Positions 1-5,696 of a stretch of 5,696 nucleotides of DNA are shown here, one piece after another. Made by a program: the position numbers and the translations under genes. The notes under the pieces were generated by a model. The model made no database searches and was not told the origin of the DNA. It worked only from the letters and a program-made list of their open reading frames with translations. Each line of letters opens with the position of its first letter. The first letter of the stretch is position 1. Source of the DNA: an uncultured beta proteobacterium (GTDB lineage: Bacteria > Pseudomonadota > Gammaproteobacteria > Burkholderiales > Burkholderiaceae_B); NCBI GenBank assembly GCA_903929925.1, contig CAIYWO010000102.1:1-5696 (forward strand), given 5' to 3'.

Positions 1-656
1 ACGCCAATCCCGACCAAGGGGATACGAATGTTGTTCCCGAGAAAGCCTGCAACGAGGCCGCCATGGGTGCCTGAGCTACCTGAGCCCACCACGACGTAAT
101 CCATGGGCTGACCCATATCGAAGAGCTGCTGTTGCAACTCCTGGGCACAGGCGACATAGCCTAAGCCGCCAATCGCGTTAGAGCCGCCTCCGGGGATGAT
201 ATAGGGCTTGCGGCCTTGGCTGCGCGCTTCGGCGGCCATCTTTTCCATCGCCTCTGCCATATTTGTCCCGGCCGGTACAACGGTGATTGCATCCACACCC
301 AGCAAGCGGTACATGAAGTTGTTGCCGCTCGCATCGGGGTCGTAGCTGTTCGGGATGCGTTCTTCAATCACAAACTGGCATTTCAAGCCCTCTTTGACTG
401 CAGCGGAGAGAGTAATGCGGCAGTGATTGGATTGTGGAGCACCGCAGGTGATTAGGGTGTCGGCGCCTTTGGCGAGCGCATCACCCATTAGAAACTCAAG
501 CTTGCGTGTTTTGTTGCCGCCTGGTGCGAGGCCCAGCATGTCGTCACGTTTAATCCAAACTTTTGGACCGCCTAGTGCCCGCGTGAAGTTGGGTAAAAAC
601 TCAATCGGCGAAAAGCCTTGTGTGTACTGACGACGGGGAAAGCGACTGATGTCCAT
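1..656 (-). CDS. PLP-dependent D-cysteine desulfhydrase / ACC deaminase family enzyme, 3' end cut by window edge
   Basis: Reading leftward from ATG at 656-654, the frame stays open for 218 codons to the window edge; the family is usually about 330 residues, so roughly the last third is missing. Visible family features, in order: an N-terminal FPRR segment; IKRDD at 35-39; the GGNKTRKLE block at 46-54, whose Lys49 should form the Schiff base with PLP; GAPQSNH at 72-78, the substrate-side Ser/Asn loop; PGGGSNAIG at 155-163; and the glycine-rich phosphate-binding segment GSGSSGTHGG at 191-200. Members are cytoplasmic fold-type II PLP enzymes that break down D-cysteine (to pyruvate, H2S and ammonia), L-cysteate or 1-aminocyclopropane-1-carboxylate. 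The overall pattern (SYDPDASGNN, CGAxQSNHCR) looks closest to D-cysteine desulfhydrases, but the C-terminal residues that would help separate activities lie outside the window. A GGAG lies 6 nt before the ATG and supports this start; an in-frame TTG immediately upstream is too close to it. Family assignment is firm; the exact substrate is inferred. Confidence 0.87.
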   Translation of the reverse strand, partial: MDISRFPRRQYTQGFSPIEFLPNFTRALGGPKVWIKRDDMLGLAPGGNKTRKLEFLMGDALAKGADTLITCGAPQSNHCRITLSAAVKEGLKCQFVIEERIPNSYDPDASGNNFMYRLLGVDAITVVPAGTNMAEAMEKMAAEARSQGRKPYIIPGGGSNAIGGLGYVACAQELQQQLFDMGQPMDYVVVGSGSSGTHGGLVAGFLGNNIRIPLVGIG

Positions 657-662
657 CAATGA

Positions 663-666
663 CTCC
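663..666 (-). promoter_or_regulatory. Ribosome binding site of the minus-strand PLP enzyme
   Basis: On the minus strand this reads GGAG, followed by a 6-nt spacer and then ATG at 656-654. It decides the start: the TTG directly before the ATG would be only 3 nt from the GGAG. Confidence 0.65.
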
Positions 667-700
667 AAATATGTGGATGTTTATTCTTGAGCACAACTAA

Positions 701-717
701 GGTGCGGTGTTCGCACC
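701..717. repeat. Short inverted repeat GGTGCG-N5-CGCACC
   Basis: Two perfect 6-bp arms (701-706 and 712-717) are separated by 5 nt. It lies in the predicted leader of the minus-strand gene, downstream of its candidate -10 box. It could be a regulator site placed to block elongation or a small RNA hairpin. No U-run follows in the direction of the minus-strand transcript, so it does not look like an intrinsic terminator. Confidence 0.45.
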
Positions 718-741
718 AGACTGGCGCTGATTGAGAGCCAA

Positions 742-769
742 TGTATACCTGAGCGCAAAGGCTTGCCAA
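742..769 (-). promoter_or_regulatory. Candidate sigma70-type promoter for the PLP enzyme gene
   Basis: On the minus strand there is a -35-like TTGGCA (769-764, five of six matches to TTGACA), a 16-nt spacer, and a -10-like TATACA (747-742, four of six matches). The start would fall near 735, giving a leader of about 78 nt that contains the inverted repeat at 701-717. Assigned by consensus matching only. Confidence 0.45.
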
Positions 770-773
770 GTAT

Positions 774-786
774 TAATTGCAAATTA
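774..786. promoter_or_regulatory. AT-rich palindrome TAATT-GCA-AATTA, possible operator
   Basis: Perfect 5-bp arms flank a 3-nt centre. The element sits between the two divergent -35 boxes (764-769 on the minus strand, 798-803 on the plus strand), where one bound regulator could affect both promoters. Its outer bases also fit the loose T-N11-A rule of LysR-type regulator boxes, though that rule is weakly specific and no regulator gene is visible here. A 13-bp AT-rich palindrome can arise by chance. Confidence 0.35.
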
Positions 787-797
787 GCTTATTTTTG

Positions 798-826
798 TTG
801 ACCTTTTGTGATTGAGTGGATAGCAT
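798..826 (+). promoter_or_regulatory. Candidate sigma70-type promoter for the ABC importer operon
   Basis: A -35-like TTGACC (798-803, five of six consensus) is followed by an ideal 17-nt spacer and a -10-like TAGCAT (821-826, four of six consensus). Transcription would begin near 833, leaving a leader of about 31 nt before the first permease gene. The spacing and position directly before the operon make it the best plus-strand candidate in the gap. Confidence 0.5.
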
Positions 827-842
827 CATTCTGTCACTTTGC

Positions 843-860
843 ATCTAAAAGACCTTAGAT
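843..860. repeat. Inverted repeat ATCTAA-N6-TTAGAT just before the first permease start
   Basis: Perfect 6-bp arms (843-848 and 855-860) are separated by 6 nt and end 3 nt before the ATG at 864. The element occupies the place where a Shine-Dalgarno sequence would be expected, and none is obvious there. It lies downstream of the predicted start near 833, so it could be a repressor operator or a weak AT-rich hairpin in the mRNA leader. Confidence 0.45.
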
Positions 861-863
861 TTC

Positions 864-1805
864 ATGTTCGCCTATACCGTTCGTCGCTTACTGATGACGA
901 TCCCCGTCATGCTGGTCGTTGCGATTTTTGTATACGGGTTGTTGGATCTCGCACCTGGCGATCCGGCAGTCTTTCTTGCTGGTGATGATGCAACGCTCGA
1001 AGATATCGCGCGCATTAGGATGACGCTCGGTCTTGATCAGCCCTTCTATCAGCGCTTTGCGATGTGGTTGGCTAGAGTGTTGCAAGGGGATCTCGGTGTC
1101 TCTTTATTTACAGGCGTCTCTGTGACTGAAATGATCGTGCAACGCATGGCACCGACCTTCACGTTGATGCTCATGACCTTGTGTGTTTCGGTGTTGGTCG
1201 CGATCCCGCTCGGTGCCTTAGCGGCCTGGCGTCACAACAGAGTCTATGACCGCGGTGTCATGATTTTGGCGGTTCTCAGCTTTTCACTTCCGACCTTTGT
1301 TGTTGGGTACATTCTCGCCTGGGGACTGGGGATTGAGTTGCGCTGGTTGCCCGTTCAGGGCTATGTGCCGTATTCACAAGGTGTATGGGCATCCATTCAG
1401 ACCTTAATTCTTCCGACGCTTGCGCTAAGCAGTGTGTATGTTGCCCTGATCACACGCATCACGCGTGCCACCTTACTTGAAACTCTATCGCAAGACTATG
1501 TGCGTACGGCTCGCGCTAAGGGTGTGGGTAATAAGAATATCCTTTTTAAGCACGCGCTCAAAAACTCAGCCATACCGATCGTCACGGTAATTGGGAGTGG
1601 GGTCGCCTTGCTCATCAGCGGAGCTGTCGTGACCGAAACCGTATTTTCGATCCCAGGGCTCGGGCGTTTGACGGTAGATGCAATTTTGCGCAAAGACTAT
1701 CCCATCATTCAAGGCGTGATTTTGTTGTTCAGCTTTATGTATGTGTTGGTGAATCTGCTGATCGATCTTCTGTATCGAGTATTTGATCCGAGGATTAAAT
1801 ACTGA
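864..1805 (+). CDS. ABC importer permease, DppB/OppB/GsiC type
   Basis: A 313-residue inner-membrane protein, the usual length for the DppB/OppB/GsiC permease class. It forms one half of the channel that passes peptides or similar solutes from the periplasm into the cytoplasm. The N-terminus (a YTVRRLL stretch, a hydrophobic helix at about 9-28, then LAPGDP at 29-34) is typical and supports the ATG at 864. Further hydrophobic segments lie near residues 98-120, 133-155, 180-197, 238-258 and 281-303. The cytoplasmic EAA-type coupling loop begins around DYVRTARAKG at 211-220 and would contact the ATPase. The SIPGLGRL segment and the C-terminal DPRIKY ending are family hallmarks. No clear Shine-Dalgarno precedes it; an inverted repeat lies there instead. 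Its stop overlaps the start of the next permease by one base (TGATG), indicating translational coupling. Substrate cannot be told from the permease. Confidence 0.93.
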   Translation: MFAYTVRRLLMTIPVMLVVAIFVYGLLDLAPGDPAVFLAGDDATLEDIARIRMTLGLDQPFYQRFAMWLARVLQGDLGVSLFTGVSVTEMIVQRMAPTFTLMLMTLCVSVLVAIPLGALAAWRHNRVYDRGVMILAVLSFSLPTFVVGYILAWGLGIELRWLPVQGYVPYSQGVWASIQTLILPTLALSSVYVALITRITRATLLETLSQDYVRTARAKGVGNKNILFKHALKNSAIPIVTVIGSGVALLISGAVVTETVFSIPGLGRLTVDAILRKDYPIIQGVILLFSFMYVLVNLLIDLLYRVFDPRIKY

Positions 1806-2638
1806 TGCGTAAATTTTTCACATTCCTCGTCAAACACCCTACGATCGCTGTTGGCGGTACGTTGTTGTTAGCGCTTATTTTGATGGCCATTTTTGCGCCT
1901 TGGATCGTCACGAAAGACCCAATGGCGTTGTCTCCGATACACCGCGCACGCGTTCCAAGCGAGCAGTTTTTGTTTGGTACTGACTTGTTAGGTCGAGATG
2001 TTTTTGCGCGTGTCGTGTATGGCGCGCGCGTCTCGCTCATCGTCGGATTTACGGTTGCTTTCCTTTCTGCCGTGATCGGAACGATTATTGGATTGACCTC
2101 AGGCTTTGTGCGTTGGGTTGATGCAATCGTCATGCGCATCATGGATGGCCTGATGTCGATCCCAACAATTCTTTTGGCGATTGCGCTGATCGCCTTGACC
2201 CGTGCATCGCTAGAGAACGTGATTATCGCGATTACGATCGCCGAGGTGCCCAGAGTGGTGCGCTTGGTCCGGGGGCTTGCGCTATCGCTGCGCGAGCAGC
2301 CCTATGTTGAAGCGGCGATTGCTGCGGGCGCCTCGCCAATACGTGTGGTGTTTAAGCATATCTTCCCTAATACGATCGCAGCACTCACGGTACAAACAAC
2401 CTATATCTGTGGTCTCGCAATTCTGGCTGAGGCAAGCTTGTCTTTTATTGGTGCGGGTGTACCGCCATCCATCCCGTCCTGGGGCAACATCATGGCGGAA
2501 GGGCGTGCGCTATGGCAGATTAAGCCTCATATGATTGCGTTCCCGGCGGTATTTCTGTCGATCACTATTCTCTCGATCAATATGCTGGGCGATGGGCTTC
2601 GCGATGCGATCGATCCCCGTATGGCCAAGAGGATTTGA
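1805..2638 (+). CDS. ABC importer permease, DppC/OppC/GsiD type
   Basis: A 277-residue inner-membrane protein, a normal length for the DppC/OppC/GsiD class and the partner of the upstream B-type permease. A first hydrophobic helix covers about 13-34. It is followed by the conserved FGTDLLGRD segment at 57-65, typical of the C-subunit N-terminal region, and then several hydrophobic segments of the binding-protein-dependent transport domain. The coupling loop is at about 167-190, starting YVEAAIAAGAS. The C-terminus carries the hallmark LGDGLRDAIDPRM. The start is the ATG of the TGATG overlap; GAGGA at 1790-1794 lies 10 nt before it and serves as its ribosome site inside the end of the preceding gene. 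It ends two bases before the ATPase start. B and C subunits normally form a heterodimer, which is assumed here. Confidence 0.93.
   Translation: MRKFFTFLVKHPTIAVGGTLLLALILMAIFAPWIVTKDPMALSPIHRARVPSEQFLFGTDLLGRDVFARVVYGARVSLIVGFTVAFLSAVIGTIIGLTSGFVRWVDAIVMRIMDGLMSIPTILLAIALIALTRASLENVIIAITIAEVPRVVRLVRGLALSLREQPYVEAAIAAGASPIRVVFKHIFPNTIAALTVQTTYICGLAILAEASLSFIGAGVPPSIPSWGNIMAEGRALWQIKPHMIAFPAVFLSITILSINMLGDGLRDAIDPRMAKRI
2629..2633 (+). promoter_or_regulatory. Ribosome binding site that fixes the start of the fused ATPase
   Basis: GAGGA lies 7 nt before the ATG at 2641, which is ideal spacing. The alternative in-frame TTG at 2635 is only 1 nt away from it and therefore cannot be served by this site. 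Confidence 0.6.
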
Positions 2639-2640
2639 AT

Positions 2641-4536
2641 ATGACAGCTTCAAATCCACGCTCAGGAAACTCAGGCAGCCGTGTGCTCGATGTTAAGGGT
2701 TTGTCCGTTACCTTTGGCACGGGGGCGGGTACTGTACGTGCTGTCCAGTCTTTAGATTTACATCTCGATCGAGGCGAAACACTTGCTATTGTGGGTGAGT
2801 CCGGTTCGGGCAAATCCGTGACCTCTCTCGCACTGATGCGTTTGGTCGAGTATGGTGGTGGCAAGATTACAGAAGGATCCATGCAGTTGCATCGCGCCAC
2901 AGGGCAATCGGTAGACTTGCGTCACGCGCCCGAAGATATGATGCGTACGCTGCGTGGCGCGGATCTGAGCATGATCTTCCAAGAGCCGATGACATCGCTC
3001 AATCCCGTTTTTACGGTCGGATCCCAATTGACCGAAGCGATTATGTTGCATCAGCCGGGTGATATGTCGACGGCAACGGCCACTGCTATTCGTATTCTGG
3101 ATCAAGTGCGTATACCGGACGCTAAAGCCATGATGGGGCGCTACCCACATGAGTTGTCTGGTGGGATGCGGCAACGGGTCATGATCGCGATGGCTTTGTC
3201 CTGCAAGCCCTCCGTATTGATTGCGGATGAGCCCACGACCGCTCTCGATGTCACGATACAAGCGCAAATTTTGCAGCTTATTCAATCTCTTCAAAAAGAG
3301 ATGGACATGGGGGTCATTTTTATTACCCACGATATGGGTGTCGTGGCCGAGGTTGCCGACCGAGTGATGGTGATGCGTCACGGCAAGGTCGTTGAGCAAA
3401 ATGATGTGTATGGCTTGTTTGCGCAGCCGACGCACTTGTATACGAGAACGCTGTTGGCTGCCGTGCCAAAACTAGGTTCCATGCGTGGCACGCACGAACC
3501 CATGCGTTTTGATCTTCCCTTGCAAGAAGGCGATGCGGACCGTGCGCGACCCGAGACGCGTCATGTCAAACACAGTGAGCGCTCTGCTGACGGCGTACAC
3601 ACGAGCCCTGTCATTTTGAGCGTGAAGGATCTCGTCACGCGCTTTGATATTCGCGGTGGTATTTTCTCGCGCGTGGTTAAGCGCGTGCACGCCGTCGAGC
3701 ACGTGAGTTTTGATTTGCATGAAGGGGAGACCTTATCCCTCGTGGGTGAGTCCGGTTGTGGCAAGACGACCACGGGGCGTTCCTTGATGAGTCTGACACA
3801 GATTGCGTCCGGGCAAATTCTCTTCGCTGGGAAGCCAATCGTTCAGTCGAGTTCCCAGTCTTTGCGCGAACTCCGTCGCAATGTGCAGTTTGTCTTTCAA
3901 GATCCGTTTGCCTCCTTGAATCCGCGTATGCGGATCGGTGAATGCATCAAAGAGCCCTTGATTATTCAGGGCCTCGCACAAGGTGCCGAGGCGGATCGCC
4001 GCGTGGCCGAGTTAATGGAACGGGTCGGCTTAGACCCTGCAACGATTAACCGCTGGCCCCACGAGTTCTCCGGCGGGCAAAGACAACGGATTTGCATCGC
4101 TCGCGCCCTCTCGGTTAACCCGAAAGTCCTCATCGCGGATGAGGCGGTATCGGCCTTGGATGTGTCTATTCGGGCGCAGATTGTTAATTTATTAATAGAC
4201 CTGCAGGACGATCTAGGCATTTCTTATTTGTTTATCTCGCACGATATGGCTGTCGTTGAGCGAGTGAGCCATCGCGTAGCGGTAATGTATCTGGGGCAAA
4301 TTGTGGAACTCGGCCCGCGCAATGCGATATTTGAAAATCCCCAGCATCCCTATACCCGTAAGTTAATGGCAGCCGTACCCATTGCGGACCCGACGGTGCG
4401 CCGCACACACAACTTAGAGATCTCGGAAATTCCGAGTCCTGCTAGAGCTCTGAATGATCTTCCCGTGGTTGCACCCCTAGTTCAGGTGGGTGAGGGGCAC
4501 TTCGTTGCAAAACATAAGATTGGTGGCTTGTACTGA
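2641..4536 (+). CDS. Fused double ATP-binding protein of a peptide-type ABC importer (DppD-DppF/GsiA-like)
   Basis: A 631-residue cytoplasmic ATPase holding two full nucleotide-binding domains in one chain, similar in length and plan to GsiA (about 620 residues) and equivalent to DppD plus DppF. Domain 1 has Walker A GESGSGKS (52-59), signature LSGGMRQR (172-179), Walker B VLIADEP ending at Glu197 and Pro198, and switch His230. Its oligopeptide-family tail reads PTHLYTRTLLAAVP, a relaxed form of the usual HPYT motif. A linker rich in charged residues covers about 277-320. Domain 2 has Walker A GESGCGKT (369-376), signature FSGGQRQR (476-483), Walker B VLIADEA with Glu501 and Ala502, switch His534, and the canonical HPYTRKLMAAVP tail. 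All catalytic residues are present in both halves, so both ATP sites should work. The ATG at 2641 is chosen because GAGGA sits 7 nt upstream; TTG at 2635 would add two residues. The gene lies 2 nt after the permease stop, within the same operon. Confidence 0.93.
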   Translation: MTASNPRSGNSGSRVLDVKGLSVTFGTGAGTVRAVQSLDLHLDRGETLAIVGESGSGKSVTSLALMRLVEYGGGKITEGSMQLHRATGQSVDLRHAPEDMMRTLRGADLSMIFQEPMTSLNPVFTVGSQLTEAIMLHQPGDMSTATATAIRILDQVRIPDAKAMMGRYPHELSGGMRQRVMIAMALSCKPSVLIADEPTTALDVTIQAQILQLIQSLQKEMDMGVIFITHDMGVVAEVADRVMVMRHGKVVEQNDVYGLFAQPTHLYTRTLLAAVPKLGSMRGTHEPMRFDLPLQEGDADRARPETRHVKHSERSADGVHTSPVILSVKDLVTRFDIRGGIFSRVVKRVHAVEHVSFDLHEGETLSLVGESGCGKTTTGRSLMSLTQIASGQILFAGKPIVQSSSQSLRELRRNVQFVFQDPFASLNPRMRIGECIKEPLIIQGLAQGAEADRRVAELMERVGLDPATINRWPHEFSGGQRQRICIARALSVNPKVLIADEAVSALDVSIRAQIVNLLIDLQDDLGISYLFISHDMAVVERVSHRVAVMYLGQIVELGPRNAIFENPQHPYTRKLMAAVPIADPTVRRTHNLEISEIPSPARALNDLPVVAPLVQVGEGHFVAKHKIGGLY

Positions 4537-4548
4537 TGTAGTGAACAC

Positions 4549-4555
4549 AGGAGAG
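4549..4555 (+). promoter_or_regulatory. Strong ribosome binding site of the substrate-binding protein gene
   Basis: AGGAGAG precedes the ATG at 4561, with 7 nt between AGGAG and the ATG. It is the strongest such site in the operon, fitting the need for more binding protein than membrane or ATPase subunits. Confidence 0.7.
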
Positions 4556-4560
4556 TAAAG

Positions 4561-5696
4561 ATGGATCGTAGAAAATTCTTAATGACAACGTCCGCTTCAG
4601 CTGCCGCGCTGTCCTCACCGCAGGTGACGTGGGCGCAAGGTTCAGCACCTGCCAAGCTGTTTCGTTGGGTTCCTCATGCGGACTTGACGATTCTGGATCC
4701 CATGTTCAGCACCGTCTTCATCACGAACATCCACTCGCAACTGGTGTTCGACACGCTCTATGGATTAGATAATCAATATCAACCCCATCCTCAAATGGCG
4801 GTGGGCCATGTCATGGATCCATCGGGTCTGGTTTGGAAGATCATGCTGCGCGATGATCTGAAGTTCCACGACGGATCGCCTGTGCGTGCAGCCGATGCTG
4901 TGGCGAGTTTGAACCGGTGGGCGAAGAAGGATTTGATGGGCCGCTCTCTGATGGAGGCAACAGAGAGTCTGACCGCCCTAGACGACAAGACGATCGAATT
5001 TAAGCTCAAGAAGCCTTTTCCCTTGTTGTTGAACGCGATCGCGCGACCAACAGGCAGCATGGCGTGCATCATGCCTGAGAAGCTCGCGCAGACGCCAGAT
5101 AACGTACAGGTTAAGGTAATGAATGGCTCTGGTCCATTCCGTTTCGTACATGATCAGTGGGTGTCAGGCTCGCAAGCCGTCTATCAGCGATTTGCTGATT
5201 ATGTTCCAACGCGCGACAAGACAAAGCCGGAGTTCACGGCTGGCCCCAAAATTGTTCATATCGAGCAAGTGAAATGGCAGATCATTCCTGATCGTGCGAC
5301 CTCTATCGCGGCCCTGCAGAACAATGAGGTCGATGGCGTTGAGCAAGTCGATAGTGACTTCCTGCCCATTCTCAAGAAAGATAAGAACATTACGCTTATT
5401 AAGCGCACGTTACCCTCGATCTCGTTGATGCGCTTCAATCACTTGCATGCGCCGTTCAATAATAAATTGATGCGTCAAGCGATTCTTGCGGCTGTCAGTC
5501 AGACCGAATACATGATGGGGATGAATGGTCCGGATTTCCCTGAGTATTGGGACGATAAGTGTGGCGTGTTTGTGCCCGGGTCTCCCATGGACAGTAAAGC
5601 TGGGATGGAAAAAATAACGGGCAAACGTGATTTGGCACGTGCACGCGCGATGATCAAAGAGGCTGGCTATAAGGGCGAGACAGTCGTTATTCTGGA
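4561..5696 (+). CDS. Periplasmic substrate-binding protein, family 5 (peptide/nickel type), 3' end cut by window edge
   Basis: 378 codons are visible and open to the right edge; family members are usually 500-550 residues, so about 30 percent is missing. The product should bind the solute in the periplasm and deliver it to the permeases encoded upstream. The N-terminus begins MDRRKFLMTT, a twin-arginine-type signal (Arg3, Arg4, Phe6, Leu7), followed by an Ala/Ser-rich mildly hydrophobic stretch and a likely cleavage site after TWA at 23-25. No lipobox cysteine is seen. Family-typical features follow: LVFDTLYGLD in the early N-lobe, a segment ending WKIMLRDDLKFHDGSPV with D104-G105 and the downstream AADAVASLNRW (110-120), GSGPFRF at 189-195, and the repeated alternation of beta and helix segments around ALQNNEVDGVEQVD. 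It lies 24 nt after the ATPase stop with its own strong ribosome site. Ligand specificity cannot be read from the sequence; related proteins bind di- or oligopeptides, glutathione, opines or other small organics. Confidence 0.92.
   Translation, partial: MDRRKFLMTTSASAAALSSPQVTWAQGSAPAKLFRWVPHADLTILDPMFSTVFITNIHSQLVFDTLYGLDNQYQPHPQMAVGHVMDPSGLVWKIMLRDDLKFHDGSPVRAADAVASLNRWAKKDLMGRSLMEATESLTALDDKTIEFKLKKPFPLLLNAIARPTGSMACIMPEKLAQTPDNVQVKVMNGSGPFRFVHDQWVSGSQAVYQRFADYVPTRDKTKPEFTAGPKIVHIEQVKWQIIPDRATSIAALQNNEVDGVEQVDSDFLPILKKDKNITLIKRTLPSISLMRFNHLHAPFNNKLMRQAILAAVSQTEYMMGMNGPDFPEYWDDKCGVFVPGSPMDSKAGMEKITGKRDLARARAMIKEAGYKGETVVIL

Noticed and set aside
216..630. Two plus-strand open frames of 79 and 67 codons (216-455 and 427-630)
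   Set aside because: They lie antisense to the PLP enzyme coding region, have no convincing ribosome site and give low-complexity, domain-free translations.
722..740. Imperfect inverted repeat TGGCGC-N7-GAGCCA in the intergenic region
   Set aside because: One mismatch in each 6-nt arm pairing and a long centre; it overlaps the expected start of the minus-strand transcript but is too weak to call.
1795..2142. A 115-codon minus-strand open frame across the two permease genes
   Set aside because: It overlaps two well-supported genes in antisense, and its Thr/Arg-rich translation mirrors the hydrophobic permease codons.
2635..2640. TTG at 2635 as start of the fused ATPase
   Set aside because: It is only 1 nt from the GAGGA ribosome site, whereas the ATG at 2641 is at ideal 7-nt spacing.
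2758..3435. A 225-codon open frame on the minus strand inside the fused ATPase gene
   Set aside because: It is wholly antisense to a clear, motif-complete ATPase domain. Its translation is rich in His and Arg, as expected of a shadow frame, and it shows no recognisable domain.
4537..4560. Possible separate promoter or terminator between the ATPase and binding-protein genes
   Set aside because: The 24-nt gap holds no hairpin, no T-run and no -35/-10 pair; it contains only the ribosome site and the short start-stop element.
1..5696. Search for mobile elements, CRISPR repeats, tRNA or rRNA, phage or toxin-antitoxin genes
   Set aside because: None seen. Genes are contiguous, intact where fully contained, and similar in base composition, with no terminal repeats or spaced repeat units.

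Overview
The window looks like ordinary chromosomal DNA of a proteobacterium with mid-range GC content. This rests on the proteobacterial style of the proteins, a Tat-type signal peptide on a solute-binding lipoprotein-free precursor, and good Shine-Dalgarno sites. I cannot fix the genus; Burkholderiales or Alphaproteobacteria are guesses from protein style only. No RNA genes, mobile elements, CRISPR arrays or phage genes are visible.

Layout: bases 1-656 hold the first 218 codons of a minus-strand gene for a PLP enzyme of the D-cysteine desulfhydrase / ACC deaminase family, cut by the left edge. Bases 657-863 are a divergent intergenic region with one plausible sigma70-type promoter facing each way and three short perfect inverted repeats. 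From 864 to the right edge there is a tightly packed plus-strand operon for a peptide/nickel-type (Dpp/Opp/Gsi) ABC importer: permease B (864-1805), permease C (1805-2638), a fused double ATPase (2641-4536) and the 5' two-thirds of a periplasmic substrate-binding protein of family 5 (4561 to beyond 5696). Junctions are a 1-nt overlap, a 2-nt gap and a 24-nt gap, so one transcript is very likely.

How it works together: the secreted binding protein would capture a peptide-like or other small organic solute in the periplasm and deliver it to the two-permease channel. The fused ATPase, with two complete nucleotide-binding domains, would power import. The divergent enzyme could act on the imported compound or its breakdown product (a D-amino acid, D-cysteine, cysteate or an ACC-like compound). 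That link is inferred from the shared control region and is not proven by sequence. I see no clearly new system. The parts most worth a second look are the divergent control region with its palindromes and the enzyme-transporter pairing.
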